A stretch of DNA of 64,000 nt from JAVBKV01 sp031553885 (GCA_031553885.1 JAVBKV010000007.1:25081-89080); one strand, 5' to 3'; positions 26,801 to 35,416 are shown, counted from the stretch's first letter. The notes: a model not told the origin generated them from the letters alone. Numbers and translations: made by a program.

Positions 26801-28976
26801 CATCATATACTTTGGTTGACCCCCGGTAAGGCAATACCGGCATTGTACATGTCAGTTCTTTTTCTTTGGTCAGCGCAGGAGATGCAAAGCGTACCTTAAT
26901 TTTTGAGTTGGCCTGGGATACATCGGCTATATGAACCTTGATATTGGCGGTCTCTGCATTTTTAATCAACAGGGCGCAGGATTTGTCCGGATGTACAGTC
27001 AGGTTGCCATCGGAAAAAGAAGCTGAACGGTAGAAAACCAATCCCAACAAACCTGTCGTTTTATTCCTGACAGCCTGAACGGAGTCTGAATTTACCAGGA
27101 TTTCAATGTGTTGGGAGTTATAATTTTTGATGGCATTCAGGTCTTTTCCCGGCACGATAATATAAGCATAATCGGCTTTTTTAGGTGTAATCCCATGATC
27201 AAACCACAATTTGAAGACATCTTTCGTAACCGTTTCATTCGATTCGTAATTATTGATCGGATACCAGCTTCCGGATTCCTGTTGATTGGTTAATTTCAGG
27301 GCTCCTCCTTCCGGAAAAATATATCCGACTTTGTTATGATACACCCAGTCCAGGTTATCCGTAAAAGAATGGCTGCCGGAACTCAGGTTTGATTGGGAGC
27401 CTTCGGATGAAGCCACAACATCTCCTTTCAGTAAACATTGGTTGACGGTGGTATTAACTTCTTCGGCAGCAGTCGATGTTATGGATGCTCCGAGACAGAC
27501 AATCTCGTTTCCGAAAACAAACCAGGACTTTTTGGCCCGTGTATTCACGCTGTTTCCCTGATCGTTCCAGTGATAAGCGGTTACTCCGCATATCGAATCC
27601 GAAACGCCTCCGGCGAAGATGGATGCACCCGGAGTTCCCCATTGTGAAGGTTTATAAATGGTCGTTTTCTGTGGTGTGGTCGTTCCGGGTATCCGGGTCC
27701 ATTCCCAGGTTGGGAAAATGTCGACATATTCGTCTCCATCGACTGTAATCGTCGTAGCTCCGTCGGTCAGGAAGTAACCCTTCAGGTTTTCTCCGTTCCC
27801 GTTTTCATTCCTGAGTGTACGGGTAGATGCCATTCTTACGTCGAATGTATAACCGGTAGAGGTATATAAGCTGTAGTCGGCTCTCCAGTAATGGGTGTGA
27901 AGGGCGGGAGTAAATCCATAGCCGGCAGCCTGAGTCCCTTTGATCCGTGCTTCGGCTGCATCGTAAACAGCAGCATTATCCGGGTCCAGGGCTTTCACTT
28001 TATACAATACATCCAGGAAAGAGGTTTGATTCAGGGATCCCGGACGGGAAAGTCCTCTTCCTAATACATTGTAAAGGAAATAGTTGCCCCGGATGATTCT
28101 CAGGTAGGCTTCCCGGGCGAAGCGTACGAGCATATCGAGTTTTTCTCCGGAAATGGCATAGTCCGTTCCGATCATGAAGGTGGCAATATTAGCCACATCT
28201 CCTACATAACTGGCTCCATATCCTCCGGTATAAAATTGTTGTCCGTGTTGAAAATAAGATAAATCGTGTTGTAATCCTTCATCGGTAGTCATATAAATCG
28301 GATAATACACCTGTTGTGTTCCAAAAGCCAGATCGGCTTGATTCTGTGTCAGACAGGCCCGGTATACCCAATGAGTAGCAATGGCAATTTTGTTGGCTCC
28401 TGTCCCTTGGGAACCTGATTGGTCGGGTCGACCTCCGTCTGCTTTCATTCGTTCTATCAGTTCACCTTCTAAAGTTGAATTCAGTTGAGTTGCTCCTGTA
28501 CGCAGAAGGATGAGAATAATCCCCATTCGCTGTGGGCAACCGATTTGTTGCATAAACCAGTTGGTACTGGTAGGATGAGCATCCTGCCAGTAGCGCAAAG
28601 CGATTTCAATTTTTTGTTGTAACCCGGCATTTCCTTTGAGGCCTGAGCCGTCTATGGTGTATGCCAATGTCATTTTTTTCAGTCGTTCAAGGTGGGAGAT
28701 CGGCTCCCAATTGGTTTGTTCCCGGCTGGTATAAGGAATATCCGTCCAGGATCCATTGGCCTGAAGTGTGGACATTAATCCGGTGACTTCAGTATTAAGG
28801 CTGTTTATGTTCGTTATTTTGTTCCATTCGGATGTCCGTATCCGTTGCATAATGGTTTCATAAACGGTTGGTTCCGCAGATTCTGCTGCCAGGATACTAT
28901 TTCCGGAATAGAGAAAGAATACGATTAATCCGGTAAGGATAGTCCTAAAGTGGTTGTTGAGTAGTTGTTTTTTCAT
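23838..28976 (-). CDS. Very large PL8 polysaccharide lyase with CBM96-like domain, two shared repeat modules and sorting tail
   Basis: A 1712-residue secreted enzyme, over twice the length of chondroitinase AC. PL8 residues: Asn195 (TGANKIAIATHW), His244 and Tyr253 (QHGQQFYTGGY), LSRPGSLNQ, and MASTRTLRNENGNGEN. Spacing matches chondroitinase AC and xanthan lyase. Residues about 745-915 are a CBM96-like domain (PDADAYVRGGE, EAYIRFDLSGTE, DSWVRFFSRE). Two tandem copies of the shared module follow at about 920-1276 and 1280-1638, each opening with VAGIKVSTDNNEFWYY. Residues about 1645-1712 are the sorting-type tail (GIYLVKVSGKVFKVLVK). Likely acts outside the cell on hyaluronan or chondroitin sulfate. 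The duplication is young, because DNA identity between copies is still visible. Confidence 0.86.
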   Translation of the reverse strand: MKKQLLNNHFRTILTGLIVFFLYSGNSILAAESAEPTVYETIMQRIRTSEWNKITNINSLNTEVTGLMSTLQANGSWTDIPYTSREQTNWEPISHLERLKKMTLAYTIDGSGLKGNAGLQQKIEIALRYWQDAHPTSTNWFMQQIGCPQRMGIILILLRTGATQLNSTLEGELIERMKADGGRPDQSGSQGTGANKIAIATHWVYRACLTQNQADLAFGTQQVYYPIYMTTDEGLQHDLSYFQHGQQFYTGGYGASYVGDVANIATFMIGTDYAISGEKLDMLVRFAREAYLRIIRGNYFLYNVLGRGLSRPGSLNQTSFLDVLYKVKALDPDNAAVYDAAEARIKGTQAAGYGFTPALHTHYWRADYSLYTSTGYTFDVRMASTRTLRNENGNGENLKGYFLTDGATTITVDGDEYVDIFPTWEWTRIPGTTTPQKTTIYKPSQWGTPGASIFAGGVSDSICGVTAYHWNDQGNSVNTRAKKSWFVFGNEIVCLGASITSTAAEEVNTTVNQCLLKGDVVASSEGSQSNLSSGSHSFTDNLDWVYHNKVGYIFPEGGALKLTNQQESGSWYPINNYESNETVTKDVFKLWFDHGITPKKADYAYIIVPGKDLNAIKNYNSQHIEILVNSDSVQAVRNKTTGLLGLVFYRSASFSDGNLTVHPDKSCALLIKNAETANIKVHIADVSQANSKIKVRFASPALTKEKELTCTMPVLPYRGSTKVYDVNTSTPDYKAPDKQTLFTLYPDADAYVRGGEPNHGQMEILEIKQDAGNYAREAYIRFDLSGTEFNPDSIKSAKLKLSVHSVGPLASSVTWLFKKVDDNSWNETEILWENRPAAGSVMQAVAGCSSCEEVVVDLRTALVNALKKGETKFSINISGEVAVSGDSWVRFFSRETEDDYYKPQLIVEKGKYDPRPAEDEVAGIKVSTDNNEFWYYIENQGGNESESNYGRGFMLMTSRGNSRGICINPLHNSAPIAEDTVLTNRDYQLWKVVASDIENYYYLVNKVGGSLYFSASSLESGVMGSNFYYTMNNEENRSSIKFPHEAEGGYVQIQRSGSANFLGSNNVNGRFGINDQAGGGLTPFSSYNLPANGFRAWRFIPQEEMEAVYPKISDEETSYWYYLKNRGVKGNDTYLTLQHATATSKAFGTAIKKTDAGEDQDAQLFKFANPEKFTPTVDGFTFNDTTVYAFSIINKKGNKYVSHTDVALTDTEKLWSVRNAPDPANKDYPERLLFKIANRRVIGALTVDTVTGNKAIFGQSYTNTLYYQPSDFWALEAGPLVKESVAGIKVSTDNNEFWYYVDHAGSNDSENGGGRGFTLLTSRGDQKFMITNPIHNNAPIAATSTSTNRDYQLWKVVYDSEEDAYMLVNKIGGYAYLSTTAIETGGIANYYYTVKDDETKRSVLNFVNATGDYVQIQRKGSANFWGANNGSTGARFGISEQAGGGLTPLNTSGLPNNGFRAWRFIPQEELEARIPKFSDDKNTHWYYIRNLGATGSASYVTLTNEAATSNVFSLADQITSQGTAQDAQLFKFVNPVSGTYTEGYAYTYTPVYSFAMINKKGNKYVTNASFNVALSGSEELWTLRNYPYPANTENPDRFIFKQAGRTSSSKSLTVTGNYICFTDAGLANASSNVPESTWAFEDASGSPGTSIDIIHNDGIWVYVEDGYIRVAGSDAPIQVYTTTGTVVNPTKRLLTGIYLVKVSGKVFKVLVK
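24040..26205 (-). repeat. Tandem duplication of the shared module inside the large PL8 gene
   Basis: Two units of about 1080 bases follow each other. Both begin with VAGIKVSTDNNEFWYY and continue through RGF-L-TSRG, YQLWKVV, LVNKIGG or LVNKVGG, NGFRAWRFIPQEE, then KKGNKYV. The DNA of the opening segments is nearly identical (around 26160-26215 and 25080-25135), which points to a recent duplication. Confidence 0.8.
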
Positions 28977-28990
28977 GGTTTTTATCTTTA

Positions 28991-31498
28991 TTAATGGATC
29001 AACACTTTCTTTTTATAATTTCCTGCTTTCACAATATAAATACCGTGAGGCAGCTGGTTTTGAATATTTACAACTGCACCTGTAATGGAGTATATCCTGA
29101 CAGGAGCATCCGTTCCTTCTACGTAAATACGCCCTCGTTCGGCATAGATCCGGACGGTCTCTTCCTTCGGAATGTATATTCCGGAACCGGGTCCCGTATA
29201 TTTTTCAAAGCTCCAGGCAACCGGAGTATTATAAGCATCGGATGCTTTATTAAATACAATCATTTTTATTCCATCAGAAGAAAGTATGCTTCCGGAAGGA
29301 GCTCTTGTGGATCGGAAATTAAAATGAAAAGCCTGATTGGAAGGGGAATATGTATGACGCAAACTCCAATTCTTAGGAGTATCCGATAAGGTGAGCAGGT
29401 TTTCGCTACTGAATGAAAGATATTTTTTATTTCCTGTGGCCTCGTTGATAATGTATACCGTTGTTTCGTCTGTCAATGGACTTTCTACTAATTTGAATAA
29501 CTGGGAACCGGAATTGTTTTCTCCTGTTTTTCCACTCAGGGAAAAATTACCTGACGAATTTATCGTCAGGTAGTTATTCTCTTCCATTCCCCGGTTTTTG
29601 ATGTAATACCAGGTTGTATTATTTTCATCATCGGCGATGATAGGATAATTGTTATCTATTTCTGCTACCGGAACAAACCTCCAGGCTCTCGGGCTGCCGG
29701 TAAGGCCGGTGATCGTATTTACAACCGTAACTTCACCTGCATCGGCAAGTCCCCATTTGTTTCCCTCGTTCAACGAGCCCAGCCAGGATGTATGATCCTT
29801 TCGTTGTAACTGGACATAACGGTCGCTGGTGGATGCTTTGGTTACCCGGAACCAGACGGCTGATCCGGGATTGGTTGTAATGGTATAGAAATTATCGTAT
29901 GACAAATATTCATTTGTCTGATTGGCCAGGCAATAATAATCGAAAGCTCCTGAGGACTCCATGTATTGTATTCTCCAGCGTTGGCCGTTTCTTTTATTGT
30001 CGGGAAAAAGCGGTTCGATAGCCGGTGCTGTGGTCCGGGTTCCCGATGAAGTCAGCAACGTGCAAAAACGTCCGTCACTGTCATTGATATACGTTCCTCC
30101 GCCGGGAGAGGCATCGCTGCTGTGGCCGTTTTCAATGTAATACCAGACCGGATTTTCCTCCGTACTTGAAATAATTCCATTGGGAAGCAGGGGGGAAAGC
30201 TGTTGAGTCCGGATATAATTCCGGTAGCGTTGCAAGGCTTCCAGAAAATAATAATCGGCATAGATCAACGGGATATCGATTTCGCTGTTATGAGGAATGC
30301 TTCCGACGCTATGTTGCAGTATATAATTCGGATTATCAAATCCGGTTTGGTTGGAACGATAACTGCCTGTAAGGCTATGCAGCATCTGGATTGCACACGT
30401 CAGGTAAACGTTGTCGGTGGTGAATCCGTAAAGTTCGAATAAAGCCGAGGCGACAACGGCTCCGGCCGAAACATCCCGGTATTTCGTCCTGTTTTTATAA
30501 GCTCCGGAACGGACATCCGGATCATAACCCTCTTCTCCCACATTGAAATCCCAGAGCGGAATCAGGTCTTCGGGAAGGTTGGCATGATTCAGATAAAAAT
30601 CGGCCATCCCTATGGCAGTTTTCAGGTATTCGGGATCACCGGTTTCCCGGTACATCATGGTAAACCCGTATATACCCCAGGCCTGGCCGCGCGACCAGGT
30701 GGAATTATCACTGTATCCCTGGTTGGTGGCCCGATCGGCAACTTCTCCCGTGGTCGGATTGTAATCCACAACATGGAATGAGCTGTAATCCGGCCGGATA
30801 TGATTTTTGATGGTGGTGTTGGCGTGTGTAGTCGCCACATATTTGAAATAGTTGGATTTTGTTTGGTCGTTGGTTGCTTTGGATGCCCACATCAGCATTT
30901 CCAGGTTCATCATATTATCCATGATCACAGGAAATCTCCAGGTGGTAACGGGAGTATGCCAGGAGTCCTTGGATGGCCAGGATTGAATGCATTTAGTGAT
31001 CTCCTTGTAGCGGGTACATAAAGATTCGGCTCCCTTGATCAGGATATCTTTGTAATTGCCCGTTTCTCCCGGAACCAGCCGGTATCCGTTGCCAAAACTG
31101 CAATACATCATAAAACCCAGGTCGTGATGTGACGTATAGTTTTTTAATGGTTCGAGTGTAGCTGTCCATGTCTGGGCTTTGGAATTGAAGGTGTTATCTC
31201 CGGTCAGTTCATACAAATACCAGAGATTGCCGGAAAAGAAACCACTTCTCCAGTCGTAAATACCTACTCTGCCGACATTACTTGTTTTTCCTCCGGTGGC
31301 AGGATGTCCTCCCGAGGGATTGTTATTACAGGTTTGGAGCATCCGGTTGGTTTGATTGACAGCAAAGCTGATATTGGATTGGATCATAGAAAGTTCTTCA
31401 TTCCAATCCAGAGCTTTGCCGTTAATTTCAATAACTTCGGAAGAAACTCCCGATAGAATAAATAGGAACAGACTTAGAACCGTGAGTTTTAATCTCAT
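28991..31498 (-). CDS. GH88 unsaturated glucuronyl hydrolase (long form) with shared repeat module and sorting tail
   Basis: About 835 residues from ATG 31498, whose product begins with a good signal peptide (MRLKLTVLSLFLFILSGVSS); a longer frame from 31564 would bury that signal. Residues about 30-420 are GH88: SHHDLGFMMYCSFGNGYRL (Asp about 126), VIMDNMMNLEML (Asp about 194), THANTTIKNHIRPD, RGQAWGIYGF and SVGSIPHNSEIDIPL. Residues about 445-770 are one copy of the shared module (NPVWYYIENGHSSD, RAWRFVPVAEI, WYYIKNRG). The end is a sorting-type tail (HGIYIVKAGNYKKKVLI). It would remove unsaturated uronic acid from lyase products, possibly at the cell surface because it is sorted like the lyases. 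The short GH88 probably covers the periplasm. Confidence 0.87.
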   Translation of the reverse strand: MRLKLTVLSLFLFILSGVSSEVIEINGKALDWNEELSMIQSNISFAVNQTNRMLQTCNNNPSGGHPATGGKTSNVGRVGIYDWRSGFFSGNLWYLYELTGDNTFNSKAQTWTATLEPLKNYTSHHDLGFMMYCSFGNGYRLVPGETGNYKDILIKGAESLCTRYKEITKCIQSWPSKDSWHTPVTTWRFPVIMDNMMNLEMLMWASKATNDQTKSNYFKYVATTHANTTIKNHIRPDYSSFHVVDYNPTTGEVADRATNQGYSDNSTWSRGQAWGIYGFTMMYRETGDPEYLKTAIGMADFYLNHANLPEDLIPLWDFNVGEEGYDPDVRSGAYKNRTKYRDVSAGAVVASALFELYGFTTDNVYLTCAIQMLHSLTGSYRSNQTGFDNPNYILQHSVGSIPHNSEIDIPLIYADYYFLEALQRYRNYIRTQQLSPLLPNGIISSTEENPVWYYIENGHSSDASPGGGTYINDSDGRFCTLLTSSGTRTTAPAIEPLFPDNKRNGQRWRIQYMESSGAFDYYCLANQTNEYLSYDNFYTITTNPGSAVWFRVTKASTSDRYVQLQRKDHTSWLGSLNEGNKWGLADAGEVTVVNTITGLTGSPRAWRFVPVAEIDNNYPIIADDENNTTWYYIKNRGMEENNYLTINSSGNFSLSGKTGENNSGSQLFKLVESPLTDETTVYIINEATGNKKYLSFSSENLLTLSDTPKNWSLRHTYSPSNQAFHFNFRSTRAPSGSILSSDGIKMIVFNKASDAYNTPVAWSFEKYTGPGSGIYIPKEETVRIYAERGRIYVEGTDAPVRIYSITGAVVNIQNQLPHGIYIVKAGNYKKKVLIH

Positions 31499-31540
31499 GT
31501 GCTTGTAAGTGTTAATTATTCGATGTTCAGAAAAAGGATA

Positions 31541-31617
31541 AAGAGGCTGTGCCAAAAGTTTCATTGTTTCGTTTTATTCCTCGTAATGACAGTTGAAAGA
31601 CAAATGACACAGCTTCT
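31541..31617 (-). repeat. Intergenic hairpin with a REP-like core
   Basis: AAGAGGCTGTGCCA (31541-31554) pairs with TGACACAGCTTCTT (31604-31617) with one mismatch and one G-U pair. The loop contains the minus-strand run GTCATTACGAGG, which resembles the widespread bacterial intergenic repeat GTCATTGCGAG. On the minus strand the stem is followed by TATCCTTTTT. It may act as a partial terminator after the stand-alone repeat protein. Confidence 0.45.
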
Positions 31618-31635
31618 TTGTTGGTCAGATAATGA

Positions 31636-32919
31636 TTATTTTACCATTACCTTAGTAGCTTTATTACCGGCTTTAACAATGTAAATCCCGGGAAGCATAC
31701 GCGCTTTTGCATTTACAGAAGCTCCGGTTATCGTATATACGGAAATGGGAGCATCGGTTCCTTCAACCATGATATAACCATTCACAGCATACACTTTCAA
31801 TGTTTCCGAATCAATGGTTTTAATTCCGGTATCACTCCCTTTGGGTTCGATAGCCCAGGCAAGACTCGTGTTATAAGCATTTTTCCCTTTCTCCAATACT
31901 GTTAGTGATCCTGCTTCTACATCTCCATTCAGGAAATTTCCTTGCCTTGAGGTCCGCAAACTGAACTGGATTTTATTCTCAACCGGATTATAATTATGTC
32001 TTAAACACCATTTATACGGAGTTGAGGTGAAAATCATTTTTTTATTGGTGTTGTCATAGCCTAAATAAGTATTTCCGGCTTTACTGATAATATATACGGT
32101 GTCTGCTTTTAGGTATTGAACAAATTTAAATAGTTGCAGATTTTCATCCGATGCCGGTAATTTATCGATCAAGGCACCGTCTCCTTCTGCATTTGTCAGG
32201 TATTTGTTTGCAGCACCGGTATTTCTGATAAAATACCAGTTATTGTCGGAGTTATCCGTAGCTATAACCGGATAGGCTTTATTAATATCCGCTTCCGGTA
32301 TGAATCGCCATGTTCTGGGGTTGGCAGTCAGTTTTGTAGTTGCATCTGCAGTCGGTAATCCTCCGTAAGGAGTTGCTTCGGAAAGAGCCCAGCCAAAACC
32401 GTTATTAAGACCTACCAGATAGATACCCTTGGCATCCAGTGTACTGGCTTTTCCTTCCAGAGTCTGCATTATACAATAAATTTCCGAGTTGGTTACCAAC
32501 GAGATGGAGATCTTACACGGAGTTTCGGTTGTTGAAGTATTGAAACGAGCCGAATTATTAATTGTTGTAGGGGTTTCAACTATCATTTTACCTCCCGCTT
32601 TGTTGATCAGATTATAATACGTTACATCATCAACAGTCTCTGCTACTTCAACTCTCCATAATTGATTATTCCTTTTGGTGTTTGCTTCCAATGGGACAAT
32701 GTTTATGGAATCTGTTCCGTTAGCCGTAATGAGTTGACACCAGCGTCCGTCACTATCATTAATGAATTGACGGGCAGGAGTATCACTGCTATGGCCGTTT
32801 TCAATGTAATACCAAATGGGATTCGATGCGGTACTTGTTTGTGGCAGTTGAGCAAAAGCTTGTTGGCTGAAACCAAGTACAGCAAATACTGCAATTAATA
32901 AAGAGAAAACTTTTTTCAT
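31636..32919 (-). CDS. Stand-alone copy of the shared PUL module with sorting tail
   Basis: A 427-residue secreted protein with a signal peptide (ends near QQAFAQ) that consists of only one shared module and a sorting-type tail. The module has a first half (NPIWYYIENGHSSD, INDSDGRWCQLI, NNQLWRV, RTWRFIPEADI) and a second half (NNWYFIRNTG, LQLFKFVQ, SLAWAIEPK). The tail reads MVEGTDAPISVYTITGASVN then GIYIVKAGNKATKVMVK. No catalytic motif is seen. The shape of the repeats (short beta segments with W and G at regular steps) suggests a beta-trefoil-like binding fold, which is inference. It may be a surface glycan-binding protein that competes or cooperates with the enzymes that carry the same module. 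No known function. Confidence 0.75.
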   Translation of the reverse strand: MKKVFSLLIAVFAVLGFSQQAFAQLPQTSTASNPIWYYIENGHSSDTPARQFINDSDGRWCQLITANGTDSINIVPLEANTKRNNQLWRVEVAETVDDVTYYNLINKAGGKMIVETPTTINNSARFNTSTTETPCKISISLVTNSEIYCIMQTLEGKASTLDAKGIYLVGLNNGFGWALSEATPYGGLPTADATTKLTANPRTWRFIPEADINKAYPVIATDNSDNNWYFIRNTGAANKYLTNAEGDGALIDKLPASDENLQLFKFVQYLKADTVYIISKAGNTYLGYDNTNKKMIFTSTPYKWCLRHNYNPVENKIQFSLRTSRQGNFLNGDVEAGSLTVLEKGKNAYNTSLAWAIEPKGSDTGIKTIDSETLKVYAVNGYIMVEGTDAPISVYTITGASVNAKARMLPGIYIVKAGNKATKVMVK

Positions 32920-32983
32920 AACTAAAAAATTTAATTGTTAATAATGAAATAAGGAGCAGGGAATGCATCCCTGCCCCTTATTT

Positions 32984-34108
32984 TTATTGATAAATACGTA
33001 ACTCATCTAAGAAACAGGCGTTGGGAGAGATTTCACTATTGGTTTCCATGATGGCCAGGCGAATGTATTTTATTTTCACGGTGGTTGAGGAATACCAATT
33101 GGAAGTATAGGAACCTCCCTCTGTCGTGGGTAGTCCGGTGGCCGTTGTTATCCTGTCCAACTGAGTCCAGGAGTTATCCGTCCCTGTTTCACTTACATAT
33201 AAGATAATATCAGCAGGATTATTTTCGGAATACGACCCGGGGCGCGTTTTGTAATAGAATTTGAATTCGCCTGTTAACTGCTGATTCAATGAAATCGTGA
33301 TGTTGTGAGGAAATTCGGCCGACTTATTCGTACTGAAGTAGGTCGAGGAGTTTCCATCCAGCAAAGCTCCGATATCTCTGCCTAACAGTGTACTCGGCTT
33401 ATCACAACTCAGTTGGGAAGCTACCAGAGGCACTTCAATCTGAGGACGATAGGTAGCGTTTTCCGAAGTAACAATATCAATACAGGTAGTATCCGGCAGG
33501 TAGGCCGTGTTGTACACGATGGATGTACCAATCTTGAAATCAGGAATGGTCAGGCTGTCTTTTTTGTTGGGAACCAACGTACTGCCTCCGTCCCACATTA
33601 CATTTGTACCGATTACGGTTGGAGCTGCCAGTGCGGAAAATTTCACAAATAAACCGCCGGTCTCAGGATTGTAACTACAGGAGTCTACATTCCGGTTGAC
33701 AAGGTATTGTTTGTATAATTCTCCATAAGATTTGGTCAATATTTCTTTTTTCAGAGAATAATGACCCAGGTCATCACGTACCTCAACATTAAAGGCATAA
33801 TCGCCTTCCTCCAGGTTGTCAATGATTATAGATCCTCCCTGCGAAGGGTCCAATGTCACATGGACAATAGAATCCGTAAAGTTATTCCAGTAAATATTGA
33901 CAAATTTGGCTCTGGGATCTGTCAGTTTATCCCAGGAAAGTTCTGCCCGTCCGTATCCCGAATGTCCGCTGAGATTCGGAAGATTAGCCAGGTATACAAT
34001 GGGACCGTCTTCAATGTATTTTCTATAGGTTTCATCCATATCCTGACAAGAATTGATCAGGAATACGGAAAATATAAGGATGCTTGAATATTGGATAATT
34101 TTTTTCAT
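32984..34108 (-). CDS. PUL surface lipoprotein with DUF4998-like and discoidin-type domains
   Basis: A 374-residue lipoprotein (lipobox around INSC at residue 21). Residues about 30-200 resemble DUF4998 domains found next to SusD (AELSWDKLTDPRAKFVNIYW). The C-terminal 150 residues look like an F5/8 type C (discoidin) domain (LLDGNSSTYFSTN, KYIRLAIMETNS). These proteins usually act as surface glycan-binding proteins beside SusC/SusD. It is the fourth gene from the SusC promoter, just after the second surface lipoprotein. Confidence 0.78.
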   Translation of the reverse strand: MKKIIQYSSILIFSVFLINSCQDMDETYRKYIEDGPIVYLANLPNLSGHSGYGRAELSWDKLTDPRAKFVNIYWNNFTDSIVHVTLDPSQGGSIIIDNLEEGDYAFNVEVRDDLGHYSLKKEILTKSYGELYKQYLVNRNVDSCSYNPETGGLFVKFSALAAPTVIGTNVMWDGGSTLVPNKKDSLTIPDFKIGTSIVYNTAYLPDTTCIDIVTSENATYRPQIEVPLVASQLSCDKPSTLLGRDIGALLDGNSSTYFSTNKSAEFPHNITISLNQQLTGEFKFYYKTRPGSYSENNPADIILYVSETGTDNSWTQLDRITTATGLPTTEGGSYTSNWYSSTTVKIKYIRLAIMETNSEISPNACFLDELRIYQ

Positions 34109-34134
34109 CGCTGCTGTTTTTTATTAATTTGGAA

Positions 34135-35388
34135 TTAAGGCTCATAAGGAATACCGAAGAATGTAAGTTCTCCCAACTGTACCCACTTGGTTCTACCCCA
34201 GGTATTCATCGTTTCAAACCGGAAGTAACGGAACGATGTATTTTCCGGGAATTCAACTTCTACTCCTTTTCCTGCAATGGCTTTATCATCGTCGGTAAGC
34301 GCTTGTGCATCCTGGTTGACATCGATTCCTGATGGTCGTTTAAGCTCGAATTCACCGATCAATTGCCAGCAATCGAAAGATCCGTCCTCGCAGGGAGGAG
34401 TCATAGAACCCCAGAAACGGACGTTTTTCGGATACCCATTATTAAAAAAGTATTTAAAGAAAGTGGCATTTCCACGGTGTAATACCTCGATACGACTCAG
34501 GTTGTAGGGTTTGCCCAGATCTATGGTAAAATGCTGAGGCATGGGTGCCGTGTTCTTGGTATGGTAGCAAGGGCTGGCATCACCTGTAATATTCGCTTCA
34601 TCCCACAGCCATTCGAATTTGGTGTTGGATCCTCCCCAGGTGTGCTGTTCATAAGTATCGCCGGGTAAAATATACGCCTTAAATAATGATTTGTCGCATT
34701 TTAACTCTGTCCAGGGTGTCAGTTCCGGAGCTGCTACGGTGTCGGAGATATGTCCCCAACGGTCCCTGACGTATACGCCGAAGTAAGTCAGGGTATCTTT
34801 TTGTCCCCGGACCGATTTGGTGATTGATGCAGCACTGGTGTAGATCATGGAAATTTCTTCCCATTCTCCTTGTCCGTATTTTCTCAGAACCCCTACGGAA
34901 ACGGCCGATTCAGTCGGATTCTTGATTGTAAATTTGATACCACCGAAAGTGGGAGAAATGGCTCCATCTCCTTCTCCTACCAATAAGTCGGCAATCAGTT
35001 CATAAGGCGGTATTTCCGGGTGTACTTTAACTTCAACCGGTTCGGAAGCCCCTTCCTGATAGTTGACGGAATACAGTTGGATATCGTATTCTGCGGATTC
35101 CGGAAAACCGTCGACGATTAAAGAATCGGCATAATAAGATGCATTTACATTTCTCCAGTTTCCGTTTACAAAATAGGTAGCCCGTACATATTTCAGATTC
35201 AGGTCGTCCGGCCGGTCGTATTTGATTACGCTTTGCCCGGACTGATTGATTACACGGACATTGGTTACCTGCTTGGGAATATCTCCGTTTCCGTATGTTT
35301 GATTAACATCCGCATCTTCTTCTTTACAAGAGAAGCAAAGCAAACAGGCAAAGAGTACTGCCGCGGGATATAAAAATCGTTTTTTCAT
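34135..35388 (-). CDS. PUL surface lipoprotein, DUF4959/DUF5126/DUF5000 type
   Basis: About 417 residues from ATG 35388, giving a lipoprotein signal with Cys in CFSCKEED. The N-terminal part resembles DUF4959 (PKQVTNVRVINQSGQSVIKYDRPDD), the middle DUF5126 (VYVRDRWGHISDT), and the C-terminus DUF5000, a discoidin-like sugar-binding domain (FTIDLGKPYNLSRIEVLHRG, FRYFRFETMNTWG). This three-domain lipoprotein is usual downstream of SusD in glycosaminoglycan-type and host-glycan loci. It would bind glycan at the cell surface. The longer frame from 35427 would overlap SusD and is not preferred. Confidence 0.82.
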   Translation of the reverse strand: MKKRFLYPAAVLFACLLCFSCKEEDADVNQTYGNGDIPKQVTNVRVINQSGQSVIKYDRPDDLNLKYVRATYFVNGNWRNVNASYYADSLIVDGFPESAEYDIQLYSVNYQEGASEPVEVKVHPEIPPYELIADLLVGEGDGAISPTFGGIKFTIKNPTESAVSVGVLRKYGQGEWEEISMIYTSAASITKSVRGQKDTLTYFGVYVRDRWGHISDTVAAPELTPWTELKCDKSLFKAYILPGDTYEQHTWGGSNTKFEWLWDEANITGDASPCYHTKNTAPMPQHFTIDLGKPYNLSRIEVLHRGNATFFKYFFNNGYPKNVRFWGSMTPPCEDGSFDCWQLIGEFELKRPSGIDVNQDAQALTDDDKAIAGKGVEVEFPENTSFRYFRFETMNTWGRTKWVQLGELTFFGIPYEP

Positions 35389-35416
35389 ATGATATATCTT
35401 TATTAATTTCAATAAA

